Part shown: in pieces, positions 25,113-33,655 of the stretch
Layout: each line of letters opens with the position of its first letter
Position numbering within the stretch: position 1 is the stretch's first letter
DNA from: Treponema sp.
GTDB taxonomy: Bacteria; Spirochaetota; Spirochaetia; Treponematales; Treponemataceae
Direction of reading: 5' to 3'
Assembly: GCA_017551705.1 (NCBI GenBank)
Contig: JAFZLA010000080.1
Location: 1 to 64,000, forward strand
Length of the DNA: 64,000 nt
Notes under the pieces: model-generated
The model's input: the letters and a program-made list of their open reading frames with translations, nothing else
Database searches by the model: none
What the model was told of the DNA's origin: nothing
Made by a program: the position numbers and the translations under genes

Positions 25113-25118
25113 ATTATA
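25113..25118 (-). promoter_or_regulatory. -10 of rqcH, leaderless candidate
   Basis: Perfect TATAAT on the minus strand, 7 nt from the ATG, without Shine-Dalgarno. Confidence 0.65.
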
Positions 25119-25190
25119 CAACGCTTGGCCTTGTTTTTCTAGCGCTGGAGGCGGGGGACGTTTCCACTAGCAAAAACGCTTTTTTAGCGC

Positions 25191-25196
25191 TATAAT
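25191..25196 (+). promoter_or_regulatory. AGCGC-TATAAT promoter of the TIGR03546/03545 unit
   Basis: TATAAT preceded by TTTTTAGCGC, 37 nt before the ATG at 25234, which has GGAGG. Confidence 0.7.
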
Positions 25197-25233
25197 GTTG
25201 GCATTAAATTCCCGAAAAAACTCGGAGGAAAAA

Positions 25234-25749
25234 ATGTTAAAATGGATTTCCGGCCTGTTCAAGGCCTTGAACGCCAACCAAAATCCTGCCGAAATGGCGC
25301 ATGGATTCGCTCTTGGAGTGATGCTGGGCCTCATTCCAAAAAACAACGCCCTTTGGTACTTGGTTTTAGTTTTCTTTTTGTTCGTAAGAATCAACAAGCC
25401 GACTTATCTTTTGACCATGCTTGTGGTTTCTTATTTTGCATGGATGCTCGATCCGGTCTTTGATTCGTTGGGATACGCTGTCTTGACCCTCAAGCCGCTG
25501 GAGAGCGCGTTCGCATTTTTGGTGGACGTTCCTTTTGTTGGCTTTACAAAGTTCAACAATTCAATTGTCATGGGAAGCTTCCTCTTTAGTTTGATCATCT
25601 ACATTCCCTTGTTTGTTTTGGGAATATTTTTTGTCAAGTTTTGGCGCGCCAAAATCGCTCCAAGTTTCATCAGGTCGCCCTTTTACAAGGCGGTCTCAAA
25701 CCTTCCTGTCATCGGAAAGATTTTTGAAGCCTTTGAGGAGAAGTTTTAA
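25234..25749 (+). CDS. TIGR03546-family integral membrane protein
   Basis: 171 residues, with three or four membrane helices (about 25-45, 47-75, 80-105 and 118-143). The amphipathic start (MLKWISGLFKALN) and NPAEMAHGFALGVMLGLIPK recall DUF2062-like proteins. I recognise it as TIGR03546, a family found next to TIGR03545, which is indeed the next gene 2 nt downstream. ATG at 25234 follows CTCGGAGGAA; an ATG at 25195 lies inside the -10 box. Function unknown; probably an envelope component acting with its partner. Confidence 0.82.
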   Translation: MLKWISGLFKALNANQNPAEMAHGFALGVMLGLIPKNNALWYLVLVFFLFVRINKPTYLLTMLVVSYFAWMLDPVFDSLGYAVLTLKPLESAFAFLVDVPFVGFTKFNNSIVMGSFLFSLIIYIPLFVLGIFFVKFWRAKIAPSFIRSPFYKAVSNLPVIGKIFEAFEEKF

Positions 25750-25751
25750 TT

Positions 25752-27959
25752 ATGGCAAAGATTACTGACAAAGACAAAGAAAAAGAAAAGAAGGCTGTAG
25801 AAAAGCCCAAGAAGGAGCCCAAGACAATTCCCGCAAAAAAATTGCCGGGCCTCCTAAAAAAAGTTTACAAGGCCGACAAAATCGAAAAGGTTCTATATAA
25901 AAAGATTTACATTTCAAGCGACAAGACTTTGGTCAAGTCGCTCTTTGAGGACAATCCGGCAAAACCCGGAACCGTCCGCATTCCCTTGGACAAAAAAATT
26001 CCCAAGGCTGACTTTAAGCGGCTCAAGGCCATCGCCAAGGACGTAAAGAAAAACAAGGGATCGTTTAAGTTGGTTCCTTTTATCGCCACTGTGTCATTTG
26101 TGGCCGCCGTCGTCCTCTTGTTCATCACTTTTAAAAATCCTTTGGCCAAAAAAGGAATGACGATGGGAATGCAAAAGGTCTTTGGCGCCCGCACCGACAT
26201 CAGGAGCGTCAACGTCGAGCTTTTAAAGGCCACGATCACAGTCTTGGACTTGCAGCAGGCCAACGCCAACCAGCCGATGAAGAACCTCTTTCAAATCGAA
26301 AAGACCGAAATCAAGTTCAACTTGACTGAGGCCCTCCGCGGAAAATTTGACGCGCAGAACATCGAGGTTACAGGCCTTCAAATCGGAACGGACAGAACTT
26401 ACTCTGGCGAACTTCCGCTGACGGAAAAGGCCGCCAATTCCAATCCCTATATAACAAAGTTTACTTCTTCGGTGAACCAAAAGAAGGAAGCCGCCGTCGC
26501 AGCGGCCAAGGATTCAATCGAGGCGGCCTTTGCCGAATACAATCCCGAGAACATGATAAAGAACGTTCAGGACAACCTCAAGTCTCCGGCCTTGGCCAAG
26601 GAAGTGCAGGCAAAGGTTGAAGCCTCTGTCGACAAGTGGAAGAACATGCCCGAAAAGATGGAAAAAGAAGTCAACGACTTTTCTTCAAGCGTCAATTCCC
26701 TTGTGTCAAAAGATTGGTCAAATGTCAACGACCCGATTTCGATTAAGAACGCGATTACAGAAATTTCAAGCGCCATTGACAAGAGCAAGAGCGTCACTAA
26801 TTCAGTCAAGAATGTTGCCAACGACATCAAGGCCGACAGTTCGGAGATGAAAAAGATTTCCAACCAAGTGCAGGCCGCGGTCAAGGCCGACACCGAATTG
26901 GTCAACGCTCAGCTTAAGAAAATCACTTCTTTCAACCTTGACACTGGAACGCAAATTTTGAGCAACGCCTTTTACAGCGCGCTCTACGCGGTTTGCGGCG
27001 ACTATTATCCTTATGTTTCGCAAGCGATTGACGCGGCCATGAAAGCCAAGCAGTCTTCTTCTAAAGACGCCAAGGAAACTATGAAAAAGGCCGCCAAGAC
27101 CCAAAAGCGCCACAGCCGCCTTCCCGGCATCGACGTTTGGTACAAGAACGACAACGTGCCGCGCTTCTTGATAGAAAAAATTTCTTTCAGCGGCTTGGGC
27201 GTCACGGCGCAAGGCTTGGAAATTTCCAACGACATGGACAAGCGCGGCTCTCCTGCCACAATCACAGGAAGCTACCAAGAAGGCGACAGAAGAACGCACA
27301 AGGCCAAGGTTGTTGTCGACGCGCGCAGCCGCACTGACAATCCATTGGTCGGAGCGGAGTACACGGGCAACAACTATCCGTTCGCGTTCTCTAGCCCCTA
27401 CTTGGATTTGGGCTCCAACACAACTCTTACCGCTACAGGAACCATGGACGTCGACGGAAGCGTTTCTATCGGCGCCAAGTTCGACATGCGCAGCCTAAAG
27501 TTGACGGCGGAGCCTTTTGAGCCTGCCATCGCCTACAGATTTTATTCCAGCGCTTTGAGCGCGATTGACAGATTGGTTTTGGGCGCGCAAATTGGAATTG
27601 ATCCCGACAGAAATCTTTCGCTCAAATTGAATTCCGATTTGGACAAGCAGTTCAACACAATTTTGAAGAACGTGGTCAACAAGGAGCTTGCGGGCTTGAT
27701 CAATGACGCAAAAAAGCAAATCACTTCAAAGCTCAGCGAACAGACAGGCGGCGTCACGGACAAGATTTCGCAATTTGTAAGTTTGGAGAACGGCATCAAC
27801 GCGCAAAGCCTCAAGATGGACAGCCTCAACAAGGAGCTCAACTCCAAAAAGGCCGAGCTGCAAAAGAAGCTTGAAGACCAAGCCAAGAACGCCGCGGGCG
27901 ACGCTTTGGGCGACGCGGCCGGAGGAGCGCTTGGCGGCGCCCTTAAAAAATTGTTCTAG
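25752..27959 (+). CDS. TIGR03545-family AsmA-like envelope protein
   Basis: 735 residues. The Lys-rich cytoplasmic N-terminus (about 1-110) is followed by one membrane helix (FIATVSFVAAVVLLFITF) and an AsmA/DUF748-like segment (GARTDIRSVNVELLKATITV, then LDLQQANANQPMKNLFQIEK). A long helical insert, a beta-rich C-terminal AsmA-like part and a Gly/Ala-rich end complete it. It is anchored in the inner membrane with its bulk outside. AsmA-like proteins are linked to phospholipid transport between membranes, so the pair may serve the outer envelope. It starts 2 nt after the membrane partner. The TIGR03545 assignment rests on memory of the family and on gene order. Confidence 0.8.
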   Translation: MAKITDKDKEKEKKAVEKPKKEPKTIPAKKLPGLLKKVYKADKIEKVLYKKIYISSDKTLVKSLFEDNPAKPGTVRIPLDKKIPKADFKRLKAIAKDVKKNKGSFKLVPFIATVSFVAAVVLLFITFKNPLAKKGMTMGMQKVFGARTDIRSVNVELLKATITVLDLQQANANQPMKNLFQIEKTEIKFNLTEALRGKFDAQNIEVTGLQIGTDRTYSGELPLTEKAANSNPYITKFTSSVNQKKEAAVAAAKDSIEAAFAEYNPENMIKNVQDNLKSPALAKEVQAKVEASVDKWKNMPEKMEKEVNDFSSSVNSLVSKDWSNVNDPISIKNAITEISSAIDKSKSVTNSVKNVANDIKADSSEMKKISNQVQAAVKADTELVNAQLKKITSFNLDTGTQILSNAFYSALYAVCGDYYPYVSQAIDAAMKAKQSSSKDAKETMKKAAKTQKRHSRLPGIDVWYKNDNVPRFLIEKISFSGLGVTAQGLEISNDMDKRGSPATITGSYQEGDRRTHKAKVVVDARSRTDNPLVGAEYTGNNYPFAFSSPYLDLGSNTTLTATGTMDVDGSVSIGAKFDMRSLKLTAEPFEPAIAYRFYSSALSAIDRLVLGAQIGIDPDRNLSLKLNSDLDKQFNTILKNVVNKELAGLINDAKKQITSKLSEQTGGVTDKISQFVSLENGINAQSLKMDSLNKELNSKKAELQKKLEDQAKNAAGDALGDAAGGALGGALKKLF

Positions 27960-27968
27960 GAGAACGTG

Positions 27969-29534
27969 ATGTTCATTAAACTCTTTTTGATTGTAGTTTT
28001 TTTTACGGTCTTTGTTCTTGTAGGACTCAAGTGCCGCGCCGTCAGTTCCAACGTTGACGGCTACGTTTTGGGAGGCCGCAAGGTAGGCCCTTGGCTTACA
28101 GCCTTTGCTTACGGAACTTCGTATTTTAGCGCCGTAATTTTTGTCGGCTACGCGGGCCAGTTTGGTTGGGCCTTTGGCGTTTCGTCAACTTGGATTGGTT
28201 TGGGCAACGCCTTTATCGGCTCCCTCTTGGCTTGGGCAATTTTGGGAAGGCGCACAAGAATCATGACTCGCTTTTTGGACTCAAAGACGATGCCTGATTT
28301 TTTTGGCCGCCGCTTTGCCTCGGACAGAATTAAGGTCGCGTCAAGCGCGATAACATTTTTCTTTTTGATTCCTTACACGGCTTCTTTGTTCAACGGATTG
28401 TCGCGCCTCTTTAAGATGGCCTTCAACGTCGACTACGCCGTTTGCGTCGTCGTCATGGCGCTGCTCACAGCGATTTATGTAATCGTGGGCGGCTACATGG
28501 CCACGGCGGTCAACGACTTTATTCAGGGCCTTGTTATGCTGGCCGGAATTGTGGCCGTCGTCCTTGCGGTCCTTTCGCAAAACGGCGGCTTTATGAAAAG
28601 CCTTGCCCTTATGAGCGAAATCGAGTCTCCTGTGATGAAGGGCGCCTATGTTTCGTTCTTTGGGCCGGATCCATTCTATTTGTTGGTCGTCGTCCTTTTG
28701 ACTTCTTTGGGAACGTGGGGACTTCCGCAAATGGTCGGAAAATTTTACGCGATTAAGAACGAAGAGTCGATTAAAATCGGAACGGTAATCTCAACAGCCT
28801 TTGCCGTTGTTGTCGCAGGCGGCTGCTACTTTTTGGGAGGCTTTGGCCGCTTGTTCGCCACGGCGGAATCAGTCAAGGCTCAAGGCTTTGACTCCATCGT
28901 TCCAAACATGCTGTCAAACCTTGGCGACGTTTTGATTGGCGTCGTCTTGATTTTGGTTTTGTCGGCCTCTATGTCAACGCTTTCTTCGCTTGTGCTCACT
29001 TCAAGCTCCACGCTCACTTTGGACTTTATTGGAACAATCAAGAACAAGCGCAACACCGAGAAGGGCAACATGCTTATGATGCGCGTCTTTGTGGCTGTTT
29101 TCATCGTCCTTTCGGCCGCCATCGCGATTGTCCAGGCAAAGAGCCGCGTAACCTTCATCGCGCAGCTTATGGGCGTAAGCTGGGGCGCTTTGAGCGGCGC
29201 CTTTTTGGCTCCCTTCCTTTACGGCCTTTACTGGAAAAAGACCAGCCGGGCCGCCGTTTGGACTTCGTTTTGCTTTGCGACGTTTGTCGAGATTGTCCAG
29301 CTTTTAAAGTCTTTGGGAATCGTTCAGGTTGAAGGCGCCTTCTTGACCTTTATCTTTAGGAATTCGCTTTATTCTGGCGTATTCTGCATGCTGGCCGGCC
29401 TTGCCATAGTTCCCCTTGTGAGCGTTTTGACGCAAAAAACAAAGCCCGAGAACGCCGACAACATGTTCATTTGCTACGACAAAAAGGTCATGGTCCCCGC
29501 CCGCGAAATCCTGACGGACGAGCCGGCTCAATAA
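27969..29534 (+). CDS. Sodium:solute symporter (SSS family)
   Basis: 521-residue secondary transporter with about 13 membrane helices. The start YVLGGRKVGPWLTAFAYGTS and YFSAVIFVGYAG, plus GGYMATAVNDFIQG and ASMSTLSSLVLTSSSTLTLD (the Na2 region), are typical of the sodium:solute symporter family. It couples sodium flow to uptake of a sugar, amino acid, organic acid or similar solute. The substrate is not assignable. The ATG at 27969 follows AGGAG, with an adjacent GTG at 27966. It sits 9 nt after the AsmA-like gene and may share its transcript. Confidence 0.93.
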   Translation: MFIKLFLIVVFFTVFVLVGLKCRAVSSNVDGYVLGGRKVGPWLTAFAYGTSYFSAVIFVGYAGQFGWAFGVSSTWIGLGNAFIGSLLAWAILGRRTRIMTRFLDSKTMPDFFGRRFASDRIKVASSAITFFFLIPYTASLFNGLSRLFKMAFNVDYAVCVVVMALLTAIYVIVGGYMATAVNDFIQGLVMLAGIVAVVLAVLSQNGGFMKSLALMSEIESPVMKGAYVSFFGPDPFYLLVVVLLTSLGTWGLPQMVGKFYAIKNEESIKIGTVISTAFAVVVAGGCYFLGGFGRLFATAESVKAQGFDSIVPNMLSNLGDVLIGVVLILVLSASMSTLSSLVLTSSSTLTLDFIGTIKNKRNTEKGNMLMMRVFVAVFIVLSAAIAIVQAKSRVTFIAQLMGVSWGALSGAFLAPFLYGLYWKKTSRAAVWTSFCFATFVEIVQLLKSLGIVQVEGAFLTFIFRNSLYSGVFCMLAGLAIVPLVSVLTQKTKPENADNMFICYDKKVMVPAREILTDEPAQ

Positions 29535-29562
29535 GGGTCCGGGCGGAGCGCAATAGTTTCGC

Positions 29563-29589
29563 TTAAGTTTCTCCCAAAAAAACCGATAA
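29563..29589 (+). promoter_or_regulatory. Sigma-28 promoter of fliS-flgN
   Basis: TTAAGTTT (29563-29570), 11-nt spacer, ACCGATAA (29582-29589). The TSS should fall about 35 nt before the fliS ATG. Confidence 0.88.
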
Positions 29590-29631
29590 TCTTAGCGATG
29601 CATTATCTTTTTTTTGGGAGGCTATATTTTT

Positions 29632-30072
29632 ATGGGTTACAATCAGGCTTACAACGCTTACAAAAAGGCCAGCGTCAACACCGCCAGCCAAGCCGAACTC
29701 GTTGTGCTTCTTTATGAGGGAGCGGTAAAAAAGCTTACTTCGGCTTCCTCCAAATTTGGTCCGGATGGAAAACTGCCAGTGGCGAATATAGAGTCTTTTA
29801 GCGCAGACGTTTTGCGCGCCCAAGAAATCATCACAGAGCTTCAAGTTTCCCTTGACATGGAAAAAGGCGGCGAAATCGCCCGCAATTTGATGGCGCTTTA
29901 CATTTTCTTCAACGACCAGCTTAGAAACGCAAACATTTCAAAGAGCAAGGAAAACATTGACTCTGTTTTGAACATGATGAGCCAGTTGACCGACTCTTGG
30001 CGAAAGGCCGCCGAAAACGCAAACGGAACTGTAGCCGCCCAGAACCAGCCGGCGTTGAATATCGAGGGGTAA
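29632..30072 (+). CDS. fliS: Flagellar export chaperone FliS
   Basis: Cytosolic chaperone that holds flagellin until export, 146 residues. Key parts are the N-terminal YNQAYNAYKKASVNTAS, the LVVLLYEGAVKKL helix and DMEKGGEIARNLMALYIFFNDQL, all FliS features. The ATG at 29632 follows GGGAGG; an upstream in-frame ATG at 29614 lies before that site. Sigma-28-driven with flgN 3 nt downstream, so the flagellin chaperone is made together with flaB. Confidence 0.95.
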   Translation: MGYNQAYNAYKKASVNTASQAELVVLLYEGAVKKLTSASSKFGPDGKLPVANIESFSADVLRAQEIITELQVSLDMEKGGEIARNLMALYIFFNDQLRNANISKSKENIDSVLNMMSQLTDSWRKAAENANGTVAAQNQPALNIEG

Positions 30073-30075
30073 ATT

Positions 30076-30546
30076 ATGGAAGAAATCTCAGCTCAGGAAC
30101 TTGAAGAGCGCGTCGCTTTGCTAAAAAAATTCCGCAGCCTGCTCCAGCAGCAGCGCGACAAATTTCGCGAATATCTTACTGTTTTGGAAAAGCAGGAAAA
30201 TTCAATCACGACAGAGAACGCCGACGCGCTTTTGGTCCACACCGAGCTTGAGCAGCAAGTGGTTTCCAACATAATGAATTTGCAAAAGGTCATCGTTCCA
30301 ATGTCGGACTTGTACAAGGAACGCGGCGGCGACCAAAAGGAAGCGTCAATCACTTCGCTTCAAAACGACTTGTCGGACCTCCAGGACAAGGTTTTGGCCC
30401 AAAACAAAAAGAACCGCGACCTTTTGCGCAGCCACATCGCAAGCATCAGGACGCAAATCTCGTCCTTCCGCAATCCCTACAAGAGCCGCCGCTCGATTTA
30501 CGCCGAAAAGACCGGCACGGGCAGCATGGTGGCCGTCGAGATATAA
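30076..30546 (+). CDS. flgN: FlgN-like flagellar export chaperone
   Basis: 156-residue all-helical protein with a long coiled coil (LEERVALLKKFRSLLQQQRD onward) and a C-terminal basic tail. Length, helical content and position straight after fliS fit the FlgN family, which chaperones hook-associated proteins FlgK/FlgL. Sequence identity to known FlgN is low, so the call leans on context. It starts 3 nt after the fliS stop and ends at a strong terminator. Confidence 0.75.
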   Translation: MEEISAQELEERVALLKKFRSLLQQQRDKFREYLTVLEKQENSITTENADALLVHTELEQQVVSNIMNLQKVIVPMSDLYKERGGDQKEASITSLQNDLSDLQDKVLAQNKKNRDLLRSHIASIRTQISSFRNPYKSRRSIYAEKTGTGSMVAVEI

Positions 30547-30576
30547 AAAAAATCCCGCTCACGCGGGATTTTTTAT
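30547..30576 (+). terminator. Intrinsic terminator of fliS-flgN
   Basis: AATCCCGC/GCGGGATT stem (8 bp, extended by A:T pairs), loop TCAC, then six T. Confidence 0.92.
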
Positions 30577-30578
30577 TT

Positions 30579-30625
30579 GCCTTGACCAAAACTATTTCGG
30601 CGCGAAAATTTCATTCGCGCCGAAA
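30579..30625. repeat. GGCGCGAA palindrome, copy 1, in a nested structure
   Basis: A perfect 12-bp stem (30595-30606 with 30614-30625) contains the core GGCGCGAA/TTCGCGCC also found at 39820-39841. GCCTTGAC at 30579 pairs with GTCAAGGC at 30635, forming an outer stem around it. Confidence 0.7.
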
Positions 30626-30671
30626 AAAGACTGAGTCAAGGCTTTAAGCGCAGCGCGCCTTGACCAGTCTT
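30623..30671 (-). terminator. Intrinsic terminator of the NCS2 permease gene
   Basis: A stem of about 15 bp with one bulge (30627-30642 with 30657-30671) starts at the stop codon and is followed on the minus strand by TTTTTT. Confidence 0.8.
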
Positions 30672-31980
30672 ACTTTAGCGCTTCAAACACAAGGTCGGCC
30701 AAGAAGATGATTGCCAAAATCCAAGTGACAACAGGGATGTCCTTGGCTTTCTTTCCGGCAACCTTGGCGATTACGTAGGCGATGATGCCGAACATGATTC
30801 CCTTTGAGATTGAGTAGGCAAAGGGCATTGTCATGATTGTGATGAACGCCGGGATTCCTTCTGTGGGGTCGTCGAACTTGATTCCGACAACGCTTCTCAT
30901 CATAAGATAGCCGACAAAAATCAAGGCAGGAGCGGTGGCCGCTGCGGGAACAAGGCCGAAGAGCGGGCTCAAGAAAAGCGCCAAGAAGAACAAGACGGCT
31001 GTCACTACGCTGGCCAAGCCTGTGCGGGCTCCGGCGGCAACGCCAGAAGAAGACTCGACGAAAGAAGTTACTGTAGAAGTTCCCAAGCAGGCGCCGGCAA
31101 CTGTTCCGACAGCGTCAGCGAGCAAGGCTCCCTTGACGTTCTTGATTTCGCCGTTCTCGTCCTTGAGGTTTCCTTGCTCGGCAACTCCAAGCAAAGTTCC
31201 GATTGTGTCGAACATGTCAGTGAACAAGAATGTGAAGAAGATTACAAAGAACTTTCCGATGTCCTTGAAAATTCCGCCAAAGTCAAAGGCGAACATAACC
31301 GGAGCGTCGGGAGTTGAGAAAGGCTTGAAGCCTTCGGGAACTGTGGTTACGCCAAAAGGAATTCCGATGATTGTCGTGATGATGATGCCGATCAAGATTG
31401 AGCCCTTTACGTTCAATGTGTAAAGAACGATTGTGATGATCAAGCCCAAGATGGCGACGATGGCCGCATGGTTCTCTCCGGCAAAGTTGACAAAGCCGAT
31501 GGGGGTTCCAGTCTGAGTTGAGCAGATTCCGGCGTTGACCAAGCCGATGATTGTGATGAACAAGCCGATACCGACGGCGACGGCCTTTTTGATTCCTTCG
31601 GGAATTGAGTGGACAATCGCTTCGCGCACGCCGCAAAGGCTAAGGATTACGAACAAAACGCCTTCGACCAAAACGGCGGTCAAGGCAAGCTGGTATGAGC
31701 AGCCCATTCCCAAAACAACGCTATATGTAAAGAACGCGTTGAGGCCCAAGCCAGGAGCCAAAGCCACGGGCAAGTTGGCCAACAAAGCCATGACCAATGT
31801 GGCGATAACAGCCGAAATCGCCGTCGCGGTGAACACGCCGCCCCAAGGCATTCCAGACTGGCTCAAGATGGCGGGGTTTACAACCAAGATGTAAACCATG
31901 GCCAAGAACGTCGTGATTCCGCCGACAACTTCACGGCTGACGGTGGAGTTTCTTTCTTTGATTTGAAAGAACTTTTCCAT
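30670..31980 (-). CDS. NCS2-family purine permease (adenine/guanine/hypoxanthine type)
   Basis: Inner-membrane nucleobase transporter, 436 residues, about 12-14 helices. The order VVGGITTFLAMVYILVVNPA, ALAPGLGLNAFFTYSVVLG, FTFLFTDMFDTIGTLLG and SSSGVAAGARTGL identifies the AzgA/PbuG-like branch rather than the UraA/XanQ branch. The ATG at 31980 follows AAAGGAGAATC; the frame upstream is not part of the gene. It is a single gene with a leader of about 50 nt (TGTGATACAAT promoter). No purine riboswitch core was seen in that leader. Confidence 0.93.
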   Translation of the reverse strand: MEKFFQIKERNSTVSREVVGGITTFLAMVYILVVNPAILSQSGMPWGGVFTATAISAVIATLVMALLANLPVALAPGLGLNAFFTYSVVLGMGCSYQLALTAVLVEGVLFVILSLCGVREAIVHSIPEGIKKAVAVGIGLFITIIGLVNAGICSTQTGTPIGFVNFAGENHAAIVAILGLIITIVLYTLNVKGSILIGIIITTIIGIPFGVTTVPEGFKPFSTPDAPVMFAFDFGGIFKDIGKFFVIFFTFLFTDMFDTIGTLLGVAEQGNLKDENGEIKNVKGALLADAVGTVAGACLGTSTVTSFVESSSGVAAGARTGLASVVTAVLFFLALFLSPLFGLVPAAATAPALIFVGYLMMRSVVGIKFDDPTEGIPAFITIMTMPFAYSISKGIMFGIIAYVIAKVAGKKAKDIPVVTWILAIIFLADLVFEALK

Positions 31981-32059
31981 AAATGATTCTCCTTTTGGAT
32001 AAAGATAAACCATTGTATCACACTTTTTGAAATTTGTCGATATTTTTTGCGGCCCTTCG

Positions 32060-32088
32060 TTGAACAAAAGGCCCCTTTGCGCTATGAT
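32060..32088 (+). promoter_or_regulatory. lspA promoter, leaderless candidate
   Basis: TTGAAC (32060-32065), 17-nt spacer ending in GCGC, TATGAT (32083-32088). The ATG follows after 7 nt with no ribosome site. Confidence 0.7.
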
Positions 32089-32095
32089 AATTTTT

Positions 32096-32620
32096 ATGGA
32101 AAAAAACTTAAAGCAAAAATTGATTCCATTTACGCTCGCTTTGGCGGTAATTTTGGCCGACCAAATCACAAAGGCTTTGATAGTTAAATTTATTCCCATC
32201 GGAACTGTGGGCTGGGCCTTTGCCGACGACCTTGTCAGAATAGTTTACGTGGCCAACAAGGGCGTGGCCTTTAGCCTTGGCTCCACGCTTTCGCAGTCCT
32301 TTAGGGGCGTCTTGTTTTCTTTCGCTCCTCTTGTCGTGATTGGAGTTGTCATTTCAGTTTACTTTAGGAACGAAGAGTTCAATTTCTTCCAACGCTGGTG
32401 CATTTGCGGCATTGTTGGAGGAGGAATTGGAAACATCATCGACAGAATCTTTAGGGCCAACGGCGTCGTTGACTTTGTTGACGTAAAATTCTTTGGCATC
32501 TTTGGCCTTGACCGCTGGCCGGTCTTTAACGTGGCCGACGCCTCCATCGTGGTGAGCGGAATTCTTTTGATTGTATCCTTTATTTTTACCGTAAAGAGCG
32601 CTCAAGGAGAAAACAAATGA
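32096..32620 (+). CDS. lspA: Lipoprotein signal peptidase LspA
   Basis: Inner-membrane aspartyl peptidase that cuts prolipoproteins before the lipid-modified Cys, 174 residues. Four helices; ILADQITKALIVKF at the start, VYVANKGVAFSLG in the periplasmic loop, and the catalytic aspartates in GNIIDRIFRANGVVDFVDV and FNVADASI. Start at 32096, where a -10 box lies 7 nt upstream. Overlaps the next gene by 4 nt. Its substrates would include the lipoproteins encoded around 49.2 and 51.4 kb. Confidence 0.96.
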   Translation: MEKNLKQKLIPFTLALAVILADQITKALIVKFIPIGTVGWAFADDLVRIVYVANKGVAFSLGSTLSQSFRGVLFSFAPLVVIGVVISVYFRNEEFNFFQRWCICGIVGGGIGNIIDRIFRANGVVDFVDVKFFGIFGLDRWPVFNVADASIVVSGILLIVSFIFTVKSAQGENK

Positions 32621-32964
32621 CCGAAGAAGAGCTTAAAAACATAGAGGCCCCGACAGCAAAGGCTCCCTTGACGGAGACGCAAAAGCGCAAGAACGCCTTT
32701 TGGCTTCAAATGCTCGGAGCGCTGATTCTTTTGGCGGCGGGCCTTGTTTTGGTCGTTGCGCTTGAATTTGGAGCGGCGTTCTTTTTTGGCCGTGTGGTCA
32801 AGGCCGACCAGTCAATAATGAAAACCGTTTCGCCAATCGTGATTCTAGTCGGCATTGTCATAGCGTGGTTCATAAGCCGCCAAGTTTGCAAGTTCCTTGT
32901 CTTAAAGACAAAGATTGGCGCCGCCGTTCCCGACGACGTGGTTGACTTTTATTCCGGAAAATAA
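32617..32964 (+). CDS. Small membrane protein cotranscribed with lspA
   Basis: 115 residues with a charged N-terminus and two membrane helices (about 30-55 and 68-87). No family recognised. ATGA overlap with lspA implies translational coupling. Function unknown. Confidence 0.75.
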   Translation: MTEEELKNIEAPTAKAPLTETQKRKNAFWLQMLGALILLAAGLVLVVALEFGAAFFFGRVVKADQSIMKTVSPIVILVGIVIAWFISRQVCKFLVLKTKIGAAVPDDVVDFYSGK

Positions 32965-32992
32965 ACGGCATGCCGCTCCGCGCAAGTCGCGC

Positions 32993-33622
32993 TTAGAAGA
33001 ACACGCCGCGGACAAAAATTTCTATTCCGATAAAAATCAAAATGCAGCCGCCCACGATTTGGGCGCGCGACGAAAGGTTTTTTGCCGCGGCTTTTCCTAT
33101 CAACAAGCCTGTCATGCAAATGGCAAAAGTTACCGCCGCGATTATTAGCGACGAAACTGCCGCCATGACCGCTCCGTATTCGGCGATTGTAAAGCCTACG
33201 CTAAGCGCGTCAATCGATGTGGCGATTCCTTGCAGCATGAGAGTGGACAGCGCGAGCGTCTTTGTTTTGTTGGCCGCGCAGCCCGAGCAGTCTTTTTTTT
33301 CGCAGTTTTTGCATTCTTCGTTTTGGGAGCCGATTGACTCGACAATCATCTTTATGCCGATGTAAAGCAAGAGCGCCAGCGCGATCCAAGGAATGAATTT
33401 TTGGAAGGCGGTGAAAATTTTTGCGACTGTATGGACGCAAAGCCAGCCGATCATCGGCATGGCGAACTGAAAAAAAGCGTATGTTCCCGCGACAAGCGCG
33501 CGTTTTTTTGCCCGCATGCCAGGCTCTTGAATGGCGTTCACTATTGAAACCGAAAAGGCGTCCATCGCAAGGCCAACGCCCAACAAGACCGAGTTGACAA
33601 AAAATATAAAGTTCCAATCCAT
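32993..33622 (-). CDS. mntP: MntP-type manganese efflux pump with Cys-rich loop
   Basis: Six-helix cation exporter of the MntP/DUF204 family, 209 residues. The repeat motifs GLAMDAFSVSI and IATSIDALSVGFTI carry the essential Asp residues. The central cytoplasmic loop holds NEECKNCEKKDCSGCAANK, with four Cys in CxxC pairs, unusual for the family and possibly a metal site or sensor. A TAGAAT box ends 6 nt before the ATG without Shine-Dalgarno. Divergent from tcdA. Confidence 0.9.
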   Translation of the reverse strand: MDWNFIFFVNSVLLGVGLAMDAFSVSIVNAIQEPGMRAKKRALVAGTYAFFQFAMPMIGWLCVHTVAKIFTAFQKFIPWIALALLLYIGIKMIVESIGSQNEECKNCEKKDCSGCAANKTKTLALSTLMLQGIATSIDALSVGFTIAEYGAVMAAVSSLIIAAVTFAICMTGLLIGKAAAKNLSSRAQIVGGCILIFIGIEIFVRGVFF

Positions 33623-33628
33623 GCGTTC

Positions 33629-33634
33629 ATTCTA
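33629..33634 (-). promoter_or_regulatory. -10 of mntP (TAGAAT), leaderless candidate
   Basis: 6 nt from the ATG on the minus strand. The tcdA -10 lies on the opposite strand 22 nt away, so the two promoters overlap. Confidence 0.55.
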
Positions 33635-33655
33635 GCATATTTTGTTTTTTTGCGC

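Noticed and set aside
31981-32095. Purine riboswitch ahead of the nucleobase permease
   Set aside because: The leader is only about 50 nt and AT-rich, too short for the three-helix aptamer, and no conserved core was seen.
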